DNA of 64,000 nucleotides from WTXA01 sp964415195 (GCA_964415195.1 CAYPYD010000007.1:17051-81050); one strand, 5' to 3'. Shown: positions 16,308 to 24,456, counted from the first letter of the stretch. Notes: generated by a model not told the origin, from the letters alone. A program made the numbers and translations.

Positions 16308-16336
16308 ATTATATATCCATGTATTATCGTTGTCAA
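16308..16336 (-). promoter_or_regulatory. Consensus promoter of the candidate antitoxin RNA
   Basis: Minus strand TTGACA, exactly 17 bp, TATAAT. A fully consensus promoter inside a short intergenic region and pointing against the toxin gene is unlikely by chance. Confidence 0.75.
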
Positions 16337-16358
16337 TTATGAATGTTAAGGAAGGGTG

Positions 16359-16475
16359 GTGAATATATTGAATCTTGATTTTATTGATTTATTATGGCAA
16401 CTTTTTAATTTTTTAATTCTTACTGCAATTGTGATATCGATAATTCTTCTTTTTCGAAGATGTAGAAGGAAATAG
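16359..16475 (+). CDS. Second short hydrophobic ORF, possible small membrane peptide
   Basis: An ORF of 38 codons from GTG 16359 (or 35 from TTG 16368) behind a purine-rich AAGGAAGGG. The peptide has a hydrophobic core (LWQLFNFLILTAIVISIILL) and a basic end (FRRCRRK), the layout of a small membrane toxin or regulatory peptide. A strong terminator lies about 90 bp downstream. No homologue recognised, and start-codon quality is poor, so it may be spurious. Confidence 0.4.
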   Translation: MNILNLDFIDLLWQLFNFLILTAIVISIILLFRRCRRK

Positions 16476-16566
16476 AACTCAAAGCGAAAATTGTTCTTCA
16501 TACAATTGAAGGTACGAGAAGTTTATCCATATATTAATTATTTATTATTTTATCAATTTGAGAGAG

Positions 16567-16601
16567 ATAACTACTCTAGATTAACGGAGTAGTTATTTTT
16601 T
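16567..16601 (+). terminator. Terminator behind the second small ORF
   Basis: Perfect 10-bp stem ATAACTACTC with GAGTAGTTAT, 10-nt loop, six T residues on the plus strand. It overlaps the stop codon of the ATP-grasp gene on the other strand. Confidence 0.85.
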
Positions 16602-17744
16602 ATGCATAAATTCCTTAAAATCAGATTTGACGATGTTTTCCAATTCCTTAGTTTTATCATCATTAGTTTCTGTAAATACAAAACCAAATACCGGATTTAT
16701 TTCAGGATTAAGTTTTCTGATACAAAGGACTTTACTGAAGAAATCATGTAACCTATCATAATCAAAGGTATCACCACTCATATAATCCTTATACTTATCC
16801 AGAACTATTAAACTAAATATTTTATGATCCTTATCTTCGAGTAATTCATTCCAATCTGGTTTGATATTGTTGAAGTAATAGTCATAAGTCTTGAAACCGA
16901 AGGCGAAATAGGTCAAATCTGTACAGCACCAGCCGGCGAATCTCATTGGATTGAACTCGATTGGTACAATCTTATCCTTATCAATTCTAACTTCTGCATG
17001 AAAAGGGAAATTTACTGCTTTGATCTTCTGGTTTACCTTATTTAGAAAATCAGTTAAGATATCAAGTTTTTCATTTATTATTTCTTTGCTAGTGTAGTAT
17101 AGTCTGTCGCTAACATCAGAGGTCGAGGAAAAGTCGTGTTTCATTATATTTAGTATTACCACGTTTCCATTCTCATCGTAATAGGCATCTATGGCATATT
17201 CTTCTCCGTTAATGAATTCTTCTAGTATATAGGTAGAATTATTAATTACTTTTTCAGGATAGGTTTTTTTCCATTCATTGAAATTATTGAGTATTTCTTT
17301 GATTGCGTGATTCCAGTCATCAAGATTTGAGACAACATATACACCTACACTAAAGAATCCTACTGCTGGCTTTATTACAAAGGGGAGTGGTAGTTTGTTA
17401 AATTCGAGTTTCTTTAATTCTTGGAGTCCTACTTCCTTATAGAAGAAGTCTGGATAGAGTTCTTGTATTTTGGTTCTGAAACTTATTTTATCTTTCATTG
17501 TGTTTATGGTTTTAATTAGTTTCTGGTCTGGTATGTTTTCATATATCCATTCTATTGAGTTTTCTGAGAGTGTATATAGTCTTTGGCCATCTTGTATGGC
17601 TGAAAGAAATTCATCTGTTTCTTTTAAGTTGAAGTTATAGCCTTGGCTTTCTGTTAAGGCTGTTATGTTTTTAAGTACTCCAATTTGGCTTTGTTCAAGG
17701 TATTCTTTAGTTTCCTTGGAAACGTAGGGTTTGTCTAATATCAT
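16593..17744 (-). CDS. ATP-grasp domain protein, substrate unknown
   Basis: A 383-residue ATP-grasp enzyme. The ATP-binding core starts near residue 120 (LPFVIKPAVGFFSVGVYVV), continues with YILEEFINGEEYAIDAYY, and reaches the metal-binding FHAEVRIDKDKIVPIEFNPM block near residue 270. Such enzymes join a carboxylate to an amine or thiol through an acyl phosphate. No partner gene indicates the substrate. It is transcribed divergently from the Y-family polymerase, and its promoter (TTGTTA, 17 bp, TATTAT) lies back to back with the polymerase promoter. It may thus share the operator sites there. Confidence 0.82.
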   Translation of the reverse strand: MILDKPYVSKETKEYLEQSQIGVLKNITALTESQGYNFNLKETDEFLSAIQDGQRLYTLSENSIEWIYENIPDQKLIKTINTMKDKISFRTKIQELYPDFFYKEVGLQELKKLEFNKLPLPFVIKPAVGFFSVGVYVVSNLDDWNHAIKEILNNFNEWKKTYPEKVINNSTYILEEFINGEEYAIDAYYDENGNVVILNIMKHDFSSTSDVSDRLYYTSKEIINEKLDILTDFLNKVNQKIKAVNFPFHAEVRIDKDKIVPIEFNPMRFAGWCCTDLTYFAFGFKTYDYYFNNIKPDWNELLEDKDHKIFSLIVLDKYKDYMSGDTFDYDRLHDFFSKVLCIRKLNPEINPVFGFVFTETNDDKTKELENIVKSDFKEFMHKK

Positions 17745-17780
17745 GGTTGTTTCCTTTCATTCATTTAATAGCTATTTTAA

Positions 17781-17809
17781 ATAATACATTGATGATGTGT
17801 ATTTAACAA
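17781..17809 (-). promoter_or_regulatory. Promoter of the ATP-grasp gene
   Basis: Minus strand TTGTTA (17809-17804), 17-bp spacer, TATTAT (17786-17781). Its -35 lies 10 bp from the -35 of the divergent polymerase promoter. Confidence 0.6.
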
Positions 17810-17819
17810 GTGAGATCTG

Positions 17820-17876
17820 TTGACACGAAAGTTTGTTCGTCATATAATTGGGTATATGTATGCGAAATATCGTTCG
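17820..17876 (+). promoter_or_regulatory. Consensus promoter with two LexA-like operators
   Basis: TTGACA (17820-17825), 17-bp spacer and TATAAT (17843-17848), both boxes perfect. CGAAAGTTTGTTCG (17826-17839) fills the spacer, and CGAAATATCGTTCG (17863-17876) lies just downstream. Both match 9 of 10 fixed positions of the Gram-positive LexA box CGAAC-N4-GTTCG, differing at position 5. A strong promoter held down by two operators fits a damage-inducible gene. Confidence 0.85.
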
Positions 17877-17911
17877 CTTTAAAAAAGATATAAATAAGGA
17901 GTATTTTAAAT

Positions 17912-19153
17912 ATGAAAAGGGTAATTTTGCATTGTGATATGAATAATTTTTACGCTAGTGTTGAGGTGAAGATGAATCCTGAACTTTTAGGTAAGCCTGT
18001 GGTTGTGGGTGGTAGTAAGATGGAGAGGCATGGTATTGTTCTGGCTAAGTCCTATGAGGCTAAGAAGTTTGGTATAAGGACAGGGGAGACTCTTTATGAT
18101 GCTATGGCTAAGTGTTCTGATTTGGTGGTGGTGCCTCCTCATTTTGAGGAGTATCTTTTAATATCCAACGAAGCCAGGGAGATTTATAATAGCTTTACTG
18201 ATAAGGTGGAGGCGTATGGTATTGATGAGTGCTGGTTGGATATTACTGGGACTGAGGGGTTGTTTGGTAGTCCTTGTGATGTTGCCTATATGGTTAAGGA
18301 GAGGATTAAGGCTGAACTTGGTGTTAGTGTTTCTGTGGGTGTTAGTTTTAATAAGATTTTTGCTAAGTTGTGTTCTGATTTGGCTGGCAGGGATGAGATC
18401 AGGGAGGTTTGGGAGGATAATTTCAGGGAGTTGTTGTGGCCTTTGCCGGTTGGTACTTTGTTGGGTGTTGGTTATGCTACGAGGAAGAAGCTGGCTTGGT
18501 ATGGTATTCATACTATTGGTGATTTGGCTAGGGTTGGTGAGGATTTTCTTCGGAGTAAGTTTGGTAAGAATGGTTGGTATTTGTTTGTTTATGCTTGTGG
18601 GTTGGATGTTTCTAGGGTTGCCGGTTTTGGTGAGCATGCTCCAGTTAAGAGTGTTGGTCATGGGACTACTTTGATTGAGGATGTGGTTGGTGAGGAGGCT
18701 GTCTTTGGGGTAATGTTGGAGTTGTCTCTTGATGTTGGTTATAGGATGGGGAAGCTTGGTGTTAAGGCCAGGGGTGTTGAGGTTACTATTAGGGATTCGT
18801 CTTTGGCTTTTTTTAGTTTTCAGTGTAGGTTGGAGTTTCCGACTTCTTGTCCTTCTGTGTTGGCTGATGCCAGCAGGAGGTTGTTTAGGGATAAGTATTT
18901 GTGGGCTTTTCCTGTGAGGGCTGTTACTATTAGGGGTATTGATTTGGTAAGTGATGTTGTGGCTGGGGTTCAGTTGGATTTGGTGGGTAGTGTTGCTCGT
19001 ATGGATAGGTATGATAGGATTGGTGATGTTTTGTCTTCTGTTCGTGATAGGTATGGCAGGGGTTCTTTGTCCTTTGGGGTGTTGTTGGAGGATAATAGGG
19101 TACCAAAGGGTAGGACTTTGGATTTGTTGTTACCTAGTGGGATGGTAAGGTAG
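17912..19153 (+). CDS. dinB: Y-family translesion DNA polymerase (Pol IV/DinB-like)
   Basis: A 413-residue Y-family polymerase. The palm motifs are CDMNNFYASVE (catalytic D9) and YGIDECWLD (D105, E106). VSVGVSFNKIFAKLCSD and the HhH region LLGVGYATRKKLAWYGI follow, then the little-finger domain in the C-terminal third. It copies damaged templates with low fidelity. DECWLD rather than DEAYLD is closer to the UmuC/YqjH-like Firmicutes forms, so the dinB symbol is approximate. RBS AAGGAG lies 10 nt before the ATG. Codons end overwhelmingly in G or T, with AGG the usual arginine codon. Confidence 0.92.
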   Translation: MKRVILHCDMNNFYASVEVKMNPELLGKPVVVGGSKMERHGIVLAKSYEAKKFGIRTGETLYDAMAKCSDLVVVPPHFEEYLLISNEAREIYNSFTDKVEAYGIDECWLDITGTEGLFGSPCDVAYMVKERIKAELGVSVSVGVSFNKIFAKLCSDLAGRDEIREVWEDNFRELLWPLPVGTLLGVGYATRKKLAWYGIHTIGDLARVGEDFLRSKFGKNGWYLFVYACGLDVSRVAGFGEHAPVKSVGHGTTLIEDVVGEEAVFGVMLELSLDVGYRMGKLGVKARGVEVTIRDSSLAFFSFQCRLEFPTSCPSVLADASRRLFRDKYLWAFPVRAVTIRGIDLVSDVVAGVQLDLVGSVARMDRYDRIGDVLSSVRDRYGRGSLSFGVLLEDNRVPKGRTLDLLLPSGMVR

Positions 19154-19232
19154 GAAATAAGTATGTTAAATTATAAAATTATAAAAGTGATTTGGGGATT
19201 ATATTGAGAAATATGTATTAGGAGGGTAATAC

Positions 19233-20645
19233 ATGGATATATATGATTTAGTTGGGGAAGCAACGGAGTATGATAAAAAAGAAAAGCTTGAGATAAAGAG
19301 ACCAAAGAGTTGGTGTAAAAGTATTAGCGCATTTGCCAATGGATTAGGTGGAGTTCTCATATTTGGAATTTCCGATGGTGATAGGGTTATAGGTTTAGAA
19401 AATGCAGAAAATGATGCAGAAATTATAAGTGAACAAATAAAAGCGAGAATAGATCCAATACCAAATTTCAATCTAAGTTTTCACAAAACAGAGAATAAAG
19501 AAAAACTTATTTTATTAAAGGTATCGCCTGGAGATGAGACGCCATACTACTATATTGGTGATGGAATGAAAATAGCCTATCATCGAATAGGGAATGAAAG
19601 TGTACCAGCAGATAGAGCGAAAATGAAAGAATTAGTCTTGAGCGGGGCTACATCTTCATACGATAGCCTTAAGTCAAAATATAATTTTGAGGATTATTCA
19701 TTCTCTAAACTTAAAGCAACCTATAAGCAAAGAAATGGTAATTCATTTGAAAATGCTGACTATGAATCATTTGGTATTGTTGATGAAGAGGGTAATCTGA
19801 CAAATGCAGGTGCTTTATTGGCAGATGAATCTCCAATAAGGCATTCAAGGCTTTTTTGTACTAGATGGAATGGCTTGGATAAGGCGCCTGGAGTTATAGA
19901 CGCTATAGATGACAAGGAATTTTCGGGTGGGCTTATTAGCCTTCTACATGATGGATTAGACTTTATTAAAAACAATTCAAAAGTACAATGGAAAAAGGTT
20001 CCAGAAGGAAGAGCCGAGATGCCGGATTATCCTGAAAGACCTGTATTAGAAACTTTAGTCAATGCATTGATTCATAGAAATTATCTTGAGGTCGGCAGTG
20101 AAGTGCATGTTGATTTGTTTGATGATAGGATTGAAATATTTTCTCCAGGTGGAATGGTGGATGGAAGTAAGGTTCAAAATATGGATTTAATGAATATCTC
20201 ATCAAGAAGAAGGAACCCAGTAATCGCAGATATTTTCAATCGCTTGAGATTTATGGATCGTAGAGGAAGTGGCTTCAAAAAAATATTAGGAGACTATAAA
20301 ATTCAATTAAAATATTCTGAAAATAAAGTGCCAAAGTTCTATTCAGATAATAATTCGTTTTTACTAGTTCTTAAAAACTTGAATTATAAAAAAGTGGCGA
20401 TAAAAAGTGGCGATAAAAAAGTGGCGATAAAAAGTGGCGATAAAGAAGTGACGATAAGAACTCAAGAAAAATATGCCATTATTCTCAATAATATGATTTT
20501 CGACGTGGAGTATAAATTAGAAGAGCTAATAATTCTTTTAGATGTGAAAAAATCTAGGATGAAAAACATATTAAATGAACTAAATACCCTAGGGAAAATA
20601 GAAATAATCGGATCAAATAAGAATCGTAGATACAAATTAAAGTAG
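19233..20645 (+). CDS. AlbA_2 (Schlafen-type) ATP-binding protein with winged-helix C-terminus
   Basis: A 470-residue protein. Residues about 15-130 form the AlbA_2 domain (KLEIKRPKSWCKSISAFANG then LGGVLIFGISDGD). Residues about 270-360 form the HATPase_c_4 domain (RPVLETLVNALIHRNYL, DDRIEIFSPGGM, RRRNPVIADIFNRL, DRRGSGF). The C-terminus looks like a winged helix. Between them, residues about 385-405 hold the repeat KKVAIKSGDKKVAIKSGDK. Such proteins are common in Firmicutes and often labelled transcriptional regulator or RecG-like helicase, without a proven role. RBS AGGAGG. Codon use differs sharply from the polymerase gene just upstream. Confidence 0.88.
   Translation: MDIYDLVGEATEYDKKEKLEIKRPKSWCKSISAFANGLGGVLIFGISDGDRVIGLENAENDAEIISEQIKARIDPIPNFNLSFHKTENKEKLILLKVSPGDETPYYYIGDGMKIAYHRIGNESVPADRAKMKELVLSGATSSYDSLKSKYNFEDYSFSKLKATYKQRNGNSFENADYESFGIVDEEGNLTNAGALLADESPIRHSRLFCTRWNGLDKAPGVIDAIDDKEFSGGLISLLHDGLDFIKNNSKVQWKKVPEGRAEMPDYPERPVLETLVNALIHRNYLEVGSEVHVDLFDDRIEIFSPGGMVDGSKVQNMDLMNISSRRRNPVIADIFNRLRFMDRRGSGFKKILGDYKIQLKYSENKVPKFYSDNNSFLLVLKNLNYKKVAIKSGDKKVAIKSGDKEVTIRTQEKYAIILNNMIFDVEYKLEELIILLDVKKSRMKNILNELNTLGKIEIIGSNKNRRYKLK
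20391..20455 (+). repeat. Tandem 27-bp repeat with 13/14-bp half-units inside the AlbA_2 gene
   Basis: GTGGCGATAA recurs at 20394, 20407, 20421 and 20434, with a variant (GTGACGATAA) at 20448, at intervals of 13, 14, 13 and 14 bp. Because the half-unit is not a multiple of three, the same bases are read alternately as KVAIK and KSGDK. Confidence 0.9.
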
Positions 20646-20658
20646 AATTAAAATATTG

Positions 20659-20700
20659 AAACACCATACCGAATTATTAATATCGGTATGGTGTTTTCTT
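20659..20700 (+). terminator. Intrinsic terminator after the AlbA_2 gene
   Basis: Perfect 14-bp stem AAACACCATACCGA with TCGGTATGGTGTTT, 10-nt loop, T-rich tail. Confidence 0.92.
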
Positions 20701-20793
20701 TATTGATATATATATCATAAATGATAAATATGTTAGAATGAAAACAAGAAGTACTTTGGAGTTATACATATGAGAATATAGGAGATGATACAG

Positions 20794-21324
20794 ATGAAAG
20801 AAATCAAAGATGACCTTGCATCAATAAAAGAAATCCTTGAAGACCAGGAAGTTACAGAAGAAGAAGAAGAAATCCTACACACACTGTTACAAGAAAGAAT
20901 CTCAAAAGACTACCATGTAGAACACGCAAGCAAATTAACCCTAGGACAAAAAGCAGCAGACAAACTAGCCAACTTCGCAGGAAGCTGGACATTCATAATC
21001 ATATTCTTTCTCATATTAATAGTTTGGATAGCAGTGAACTCATATATGCTAACAAAACCATTCGACATATATCCGTTCATTCTATTGAACCTAATACTAT
21101 CTTGCCTTGCCGCAATTCAAGCACCAGTAATCATGATGAGTCAGAACAGACAAGAAGAAAAAGACAGAATCAGATCCAAGAACGATTACAAGATAAACCT
21201 AAAAGCAGAAATAATAATAGAAGACATCCACCAAAAGCTAGATGAAATAAACAAAAAGCTAGAAGCCATAAACAAAATAACAGCAGAACAAGAAAAATCA
21301 GAAAGCGTAACAAAGGAGGATTAA
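20794..21324 (+). CDS. DUF1003 family membrane protein
   Basis: About 176 residues: an acidic helical N-terminus, two membrane segments (about residues 65-110) and a helical charged tail. The DKLANFAGSWTFIIIFFLIL and PFILLNLILSCLAAIQAPVI blocks define DUF1003. Function unknown. ATG 20794 is taken as the start, since GGAG (20781-20784) directly abuts the alternative ATG 20785. The next gene begins 2 bp after its stop, so they form an operon. Codons end mostly in A or C. Confidence 0.9.
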   Translation: MKEIKDDLASIKEILEDQEVTEEEEEILHTLLQERISKDYHVEHASKLTLGQKAADKLANFAGSWTFIIIFFLILIVWIAVNSYMLTKPFDIYPFILLNLILSCLAAIQAPVIMMSQNRQEEKDRIRSKNDYKINLKAEIIIEDIHQKLDEINKKLEAINKITAEQEKSESVTKED

Positions 21325-21326
21325 TC

Positions 21327-22973
21327 ATGAAAATAAAATTCCTAGGAGCAGCAACATCAGTAACAGGATCATGCTACCTCATAACAACAAAAACACATAA
21401 ATTCATAATAGACTGTGGACTATACCAAGGAAATCAAACCATAGAAAGCCAAAACCGCGAAGAATTTGGCTTTGATCCAACAACTATAGATTTCATGATT
21501 CTTAGTCACGCACACATAGACCATTCAGGAAGAATACCACTCTTGGTCAAAAAAGGCTTTAAGGGAAGAATATATTGCACAGATGCTACAGCAGACTTAG
21601 TAGATATTATGCTAAAAGACAGTGGCTACATTCAAGAAAGAGAAGCCCAATGGGACAATAAAAAAGCCCAAAGGCTAGCTAGACCACTTGTAGAACCACT
21701 CTACACTATGGAAGATGCAACAAGATCCCTAAAACATATAGAGCCATACCTATACGACCAAAATATTCAAATAAACTCAAGTATTAAGTTCAGGTTTAGA
21801 GATGCTGGTCACATACTAGGTTCTGCAATAATAGAAATTTGGGTAGAAGAAGATGGCAAAGTAAACAAACTTGTTTTCTCAGGTGATTTGGGTATGAAAA
21901 ACAAACCAATACTAAATGACCCAGTTGCTATAGAAGAAGCAGACTATCTAATTATGGAAGCAACCTATGGCAATAGAAACCATGAATCATTAGAAGAAAG
22001 CTTAGAAAAATTCATAGATATAATTATAAAGACCATAAAAAGAGGCGGAACGGTAGTCATACCATCCTTTGCAGTAGGCAGAACCCAAGAACTGATCTAC
22101 CAATTAAATATGTACTATGAACACCATGAAGAATTCAAGAATATATTAGAAAACATAATGGTATATATTGATAGCCCATTGGCTATAAGTGCCACAGAAA
22201 TATTCAGAAGAAACGCTCAGGACTTTGATGAAGAAACAAGGAACTTTATATTATCAGGGGATAATCCCTTGGATTTTAAAAACTTAGTATTTGTAAGAGA
22301 AAGTCAAGATTCCAAGGAGTTAAACTTCAATAATGAACCAAAGATAATAATTGCATCAAGTGGTATGGCTGAAGCAGGTAGAATAAAGCATCACTTAAAA
22401 CATCATTTATGGAAGGAAACCTCAAGTGTAGTTATTGTTGGATATCAAGCTGCTGGTACACTTGGTAGATTACTTGTTGAAGGAATAAAAGATGTTATTA
22501 TATTTGGTGATAAAATCAAAATTAAAGCTGAAATTTATAGTTTAGAAGGATTCTCTGGCCATGCAGACAAGGATGGGCTATTTGATTGGTTATCTTCCTT
22601 TAAAAAATTCCCTAAGAAGGTCTTCTTGGTTCATGGTGAGGATGAGTCAAAAATTGCTTTTGCAGAAAGAATTAAAACAGAACTAAATCATGTTGTTCAA
22701 GTGATAAATGAGGTTTCTGAGTTTGACTTGGCCACAGATGCTGGAGAGCCTGCAGATTTATTAGTAGAAAAGAAAGCAGGCACCAAGGATATTATCATGT
22801 TAAGACAAAAACTGGAGAAAATTCAAAACGAACTTGATTCTGTAGTAAACAATGCAAATGGCATGTTAAGCAGTGGTCTTAAACAAGATAAACTAGAAGA
22901 AATAAGCAACATGACTATCGACCTAGAAGAAACAATGATAAATTTAGGGACAATAGTTACAAAGAACGAATAA
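21327..22973 (+). CDS. Beta-CASP metallo-beta-lactamase-fold RNase-like protein
   Basis: A 548-residue MBL-fold protein of the YSH1/CPSF73-like group. The metal motif HAHIDH is at residues 61-66. DAGHILGSA, VFSGDLG and the beta-CASP blocks (PSFAVGRTQELIYQL, IIIASSGMAEAGR, VGYQAAGTLGR) follow. FSGHADKDGL and VHGE complete the RMMBL domain. About 90 C-terminal residues form helices. Relatives are RNA endo- or exonucleases, and this one probably acts on RNA in the cytoplasm. RBS AAGGAGG. The first part uses A/C-ending codons and the later part more G/T-ending ones. Confidence 0.92.
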   Translation: MKIKFLGAATSVTGSCYLITTKTHKFIIDCGLYQGNQTIESQNREEFGFDPTTIDFMILSHAHIDHSGRIPLLVKKGFKGRIYCTDATADLVDIMLKDSGYIQEREAQWDNKKAQRLARPLVEPLYTMEDATRSLKHIEPYLYDQNIQINSSIKFRFRDAGHILGSAIIEIWVEEDGKVNKLVFSGDLGMKNKPILNDPVAIEEADYLIMEATYGNRNHESLEESLEKFIDIIIKTIKRGGTVVIPSFAVGRTQELIYQLNMYYEHHEEFKNILENIMVYIDSPLAISATEIFRRNAQDFDEETRNFILSGDNPLDFKNLVFVRESQDSKELNFNNEPKIIIASSGMAEAGRIKHHLKHHLWKETSSVVIVGYQAAGTLGRLLVEGIKDVIIFGDKIKIKAEIYSLEGFSGHADKDGLFDWLSSFKKFPKKVFLVHGEDESKIAFAERIKTELNHVVQVINEVSEFDLATDAGEPADLLVEKKAGTKDIIMLRQKLEKIQNELDSVVNNANGMLSSGLKQDKLEEISNMTIDLEETMINLGTIVTKNE

Positions 22974-23101
22974 AATTGATAAATTTGGTTCATAAACAAA
23001 CCTTATATTAAAATAAGTTAAATAAAAAGTGTTTCTTTCCCCTCTATTCTAGCTGAATATTTAATATAATAAGGAATAGTGGAATAAAGGGAGGAAATAT
23101 A

Positions 23102-24439
23102 ATGAGAAAAAATTTATGGATAATGTTGACTTGTTTATTAATGTTGTCATTCTTGGTAGTAGGTTGTAATAAAGATGATAAAAAACCAGGTACATATAAT
23201 AGTGCTACCATTGAAGAAGTCAAAGCAGCTGATATTGTAGTTGATGCGAGAGCTAATGAAGCATATGCTGGCTGGTCTACAGAAAAAAATAAAAAAGGTG
23301 GTCATATAGAAGGTGCAACAGATTTTTCAGCCAATTGGTTGACTGCAACCTATAATGACAAAGAAAACCTAGATGGAATGACAAGAGATGAACAACTTAA
23401 ACAATACATGGAAAACAAAAGTATTGATAAGGATAGTAAGGTTGTTATCTATGATGAAAATGGTAAGGATGCTATTGGGGTAGCTGACTATCTAACTAGC
23501 CAAGGGGTCAAGGATATCAAGGTTTTTGATTTAGCTAAATGGGAAGATAAGTTGGTTTCTTATGAAAACTATAAACTTTATGTTCCTCCTGTTGTTGTTA
23601 ATGATTTAATTGAAGGCAAGGAAGTCAAGGAATTTGGTAAAGTAGAAGATTTGAAGATTGTTGAAGTTAGCTGGGGAACTGAAGAAGAGTCAGGCTATCT
23701 AAAAGGTCATGTGCCAGGAGCTATTCATGTAAATAGTGATAGCTTTGATGATGAGGATAATGTTTATCTACTAGAAAAAGATAGTGTTTTGTTTGACTTG
23801 GCTAAGTCACAAGGTATAAGAGTTGATAGTACAGTAGTAGTTACTGGTGATCCAATATTTGCATGTCGTTATGCGACAATTTTAAAGTATCTTGGAGTTG
23901 AAGATGTTTATGTAATGAGTGGTGGTGCTTCAAGTTGGAGTGATGCAGGATTTGATTTGGAAACCAAGTCTAACAAAGGTGTAGCAATTAAAGACTTTGG
24001 AACAACATCTCCAAAAAATTCAGATCTTATTGATACTGTTTCTGAAGTGAAGTCTAAATTAAGTGATGACAAATTTATGTTGGTTGATAATAGGACTATA
24101 GAAGAATATAGAGGCGAAACTTCAGGTTATAGCTATTATGATAAAGCTGGTCGTATTGAGGGTGCTGTTTTTGGCTATGCCGGAGTTGGTAATTCTAGTT
24201 CTATGCTATATTACAGGGGTCTGGATACTACTATGAGAAATGGTTATGAAATTGAAGCTATGTGGAAAAAAGCTGGTGTTGATACTAGTAAGCATTTATC
24301 ATTTTATTGTGGTGGTGGTTATCGAGCAGCTGAGATTTTGTGGGATGCTTTAGTTCTTGGTTATGATGATGTTTCACTATTTGCTGATGGCTGGTGCGGA
24401 TGGTCACTTGCAGGTGAGAAGTCAGTAACTGGAAAATAG
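23102..24439 (+). CDS. Triple-rhodanese lipoprotein
   Basis: A 445-residue exported protein: signal peptide with lipobox VVGC (C22), then three rhodanese domains at about 35-155, 170-285 and 310-440. The second holds a cysteine at C255 (DPIFACRYAT). The third has a clear active-site loop, C403 in FYCGGGYRA. The first has aspartate/glutamate (YDENGKDA) where the cysteine should be. It should act outside the membrane, as a thiosulfate or persulfide sulfurtransferase or sulfide-stress protein. RBS GGGAGG. A small membrane protein follows 17 bp later. Confidence 0.9.
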   Translation: MRKNLWIMLTCLLMLSFLVVGCNKDDKKPGTYNSATIEEVKAADIVVDARANEAYAGWSTEKNKKGGHIEGATDFSANWLTATYNDKENLDGMTRDEQLKQYMENKSIDKDSKVVIYDENGKDAIGVADYLTSQGVKDIKVFDLAKWEDKLVSYENYKLYVPPVVVNDLIEGKEVKEFGKVEDLKIVEVSWGTEEESGYLKGHVPGAIHVNSDSFDDEDNVYLLEKDSVLFDLAKSQGIRVDSTVVVTGDPIFACRYATILKYLGVEDVYVMSGGASSWSDAGFDLETKSNKGVAIKDFGTTSPKNSDLIDTVSEVKSKLSDDKFMLVDNRTIEEYRGETSGYSYYDKAGRIEGAVFGYAGVGNSSSMLYYRGLDTTMRNGYEIEAMWKKAGVDTSKHLSFYCGGGYRAAEILWDALVLGYDDVSLFADGWCGWSLAGEKSVTGK

Positions 24440-24456
24440 GTGAAGGGATACAATAT

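Larger units (their letters stand above)
16071..16309 (+). repeat. Long-range inverted repeat flanking the toxin candidate ORF
   Basis: GTAGATAGT (16077-16085) and TGGTTATGCA (16096-16105) in the 5' untranslated region are exactly complementary to ACTATCTAC (16295-16303) and TGCATAACCA (16275-16284) behind the ORF. The match extends to 16071 and 16309 with one indel. A transcript covering both could fold its two ends together, as in many type I toxin mRNAs. Confidence 0.7.

Noticed and set aside
15751..16592. Prophage or ICE remnant around the XRE-ImmA pair
   Set aside because: No integrase, attachment repeats or structural phage genes are visible. The flanking genes are chromosomal in type.
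18158..18674. Long open frames on the other strand and in another frame across the Y-family polymerase
   Set aside because: They are by-products of the G/T-rich codon use of the polymerase gene. They have low-complexity composition, no RBS, and no protein-like pattern.
20391..20455. CRISPR-like repeat
   Set aside because: The units are contiguous, without spacers, and lie inside an intact coding frame. No cas genes are present.
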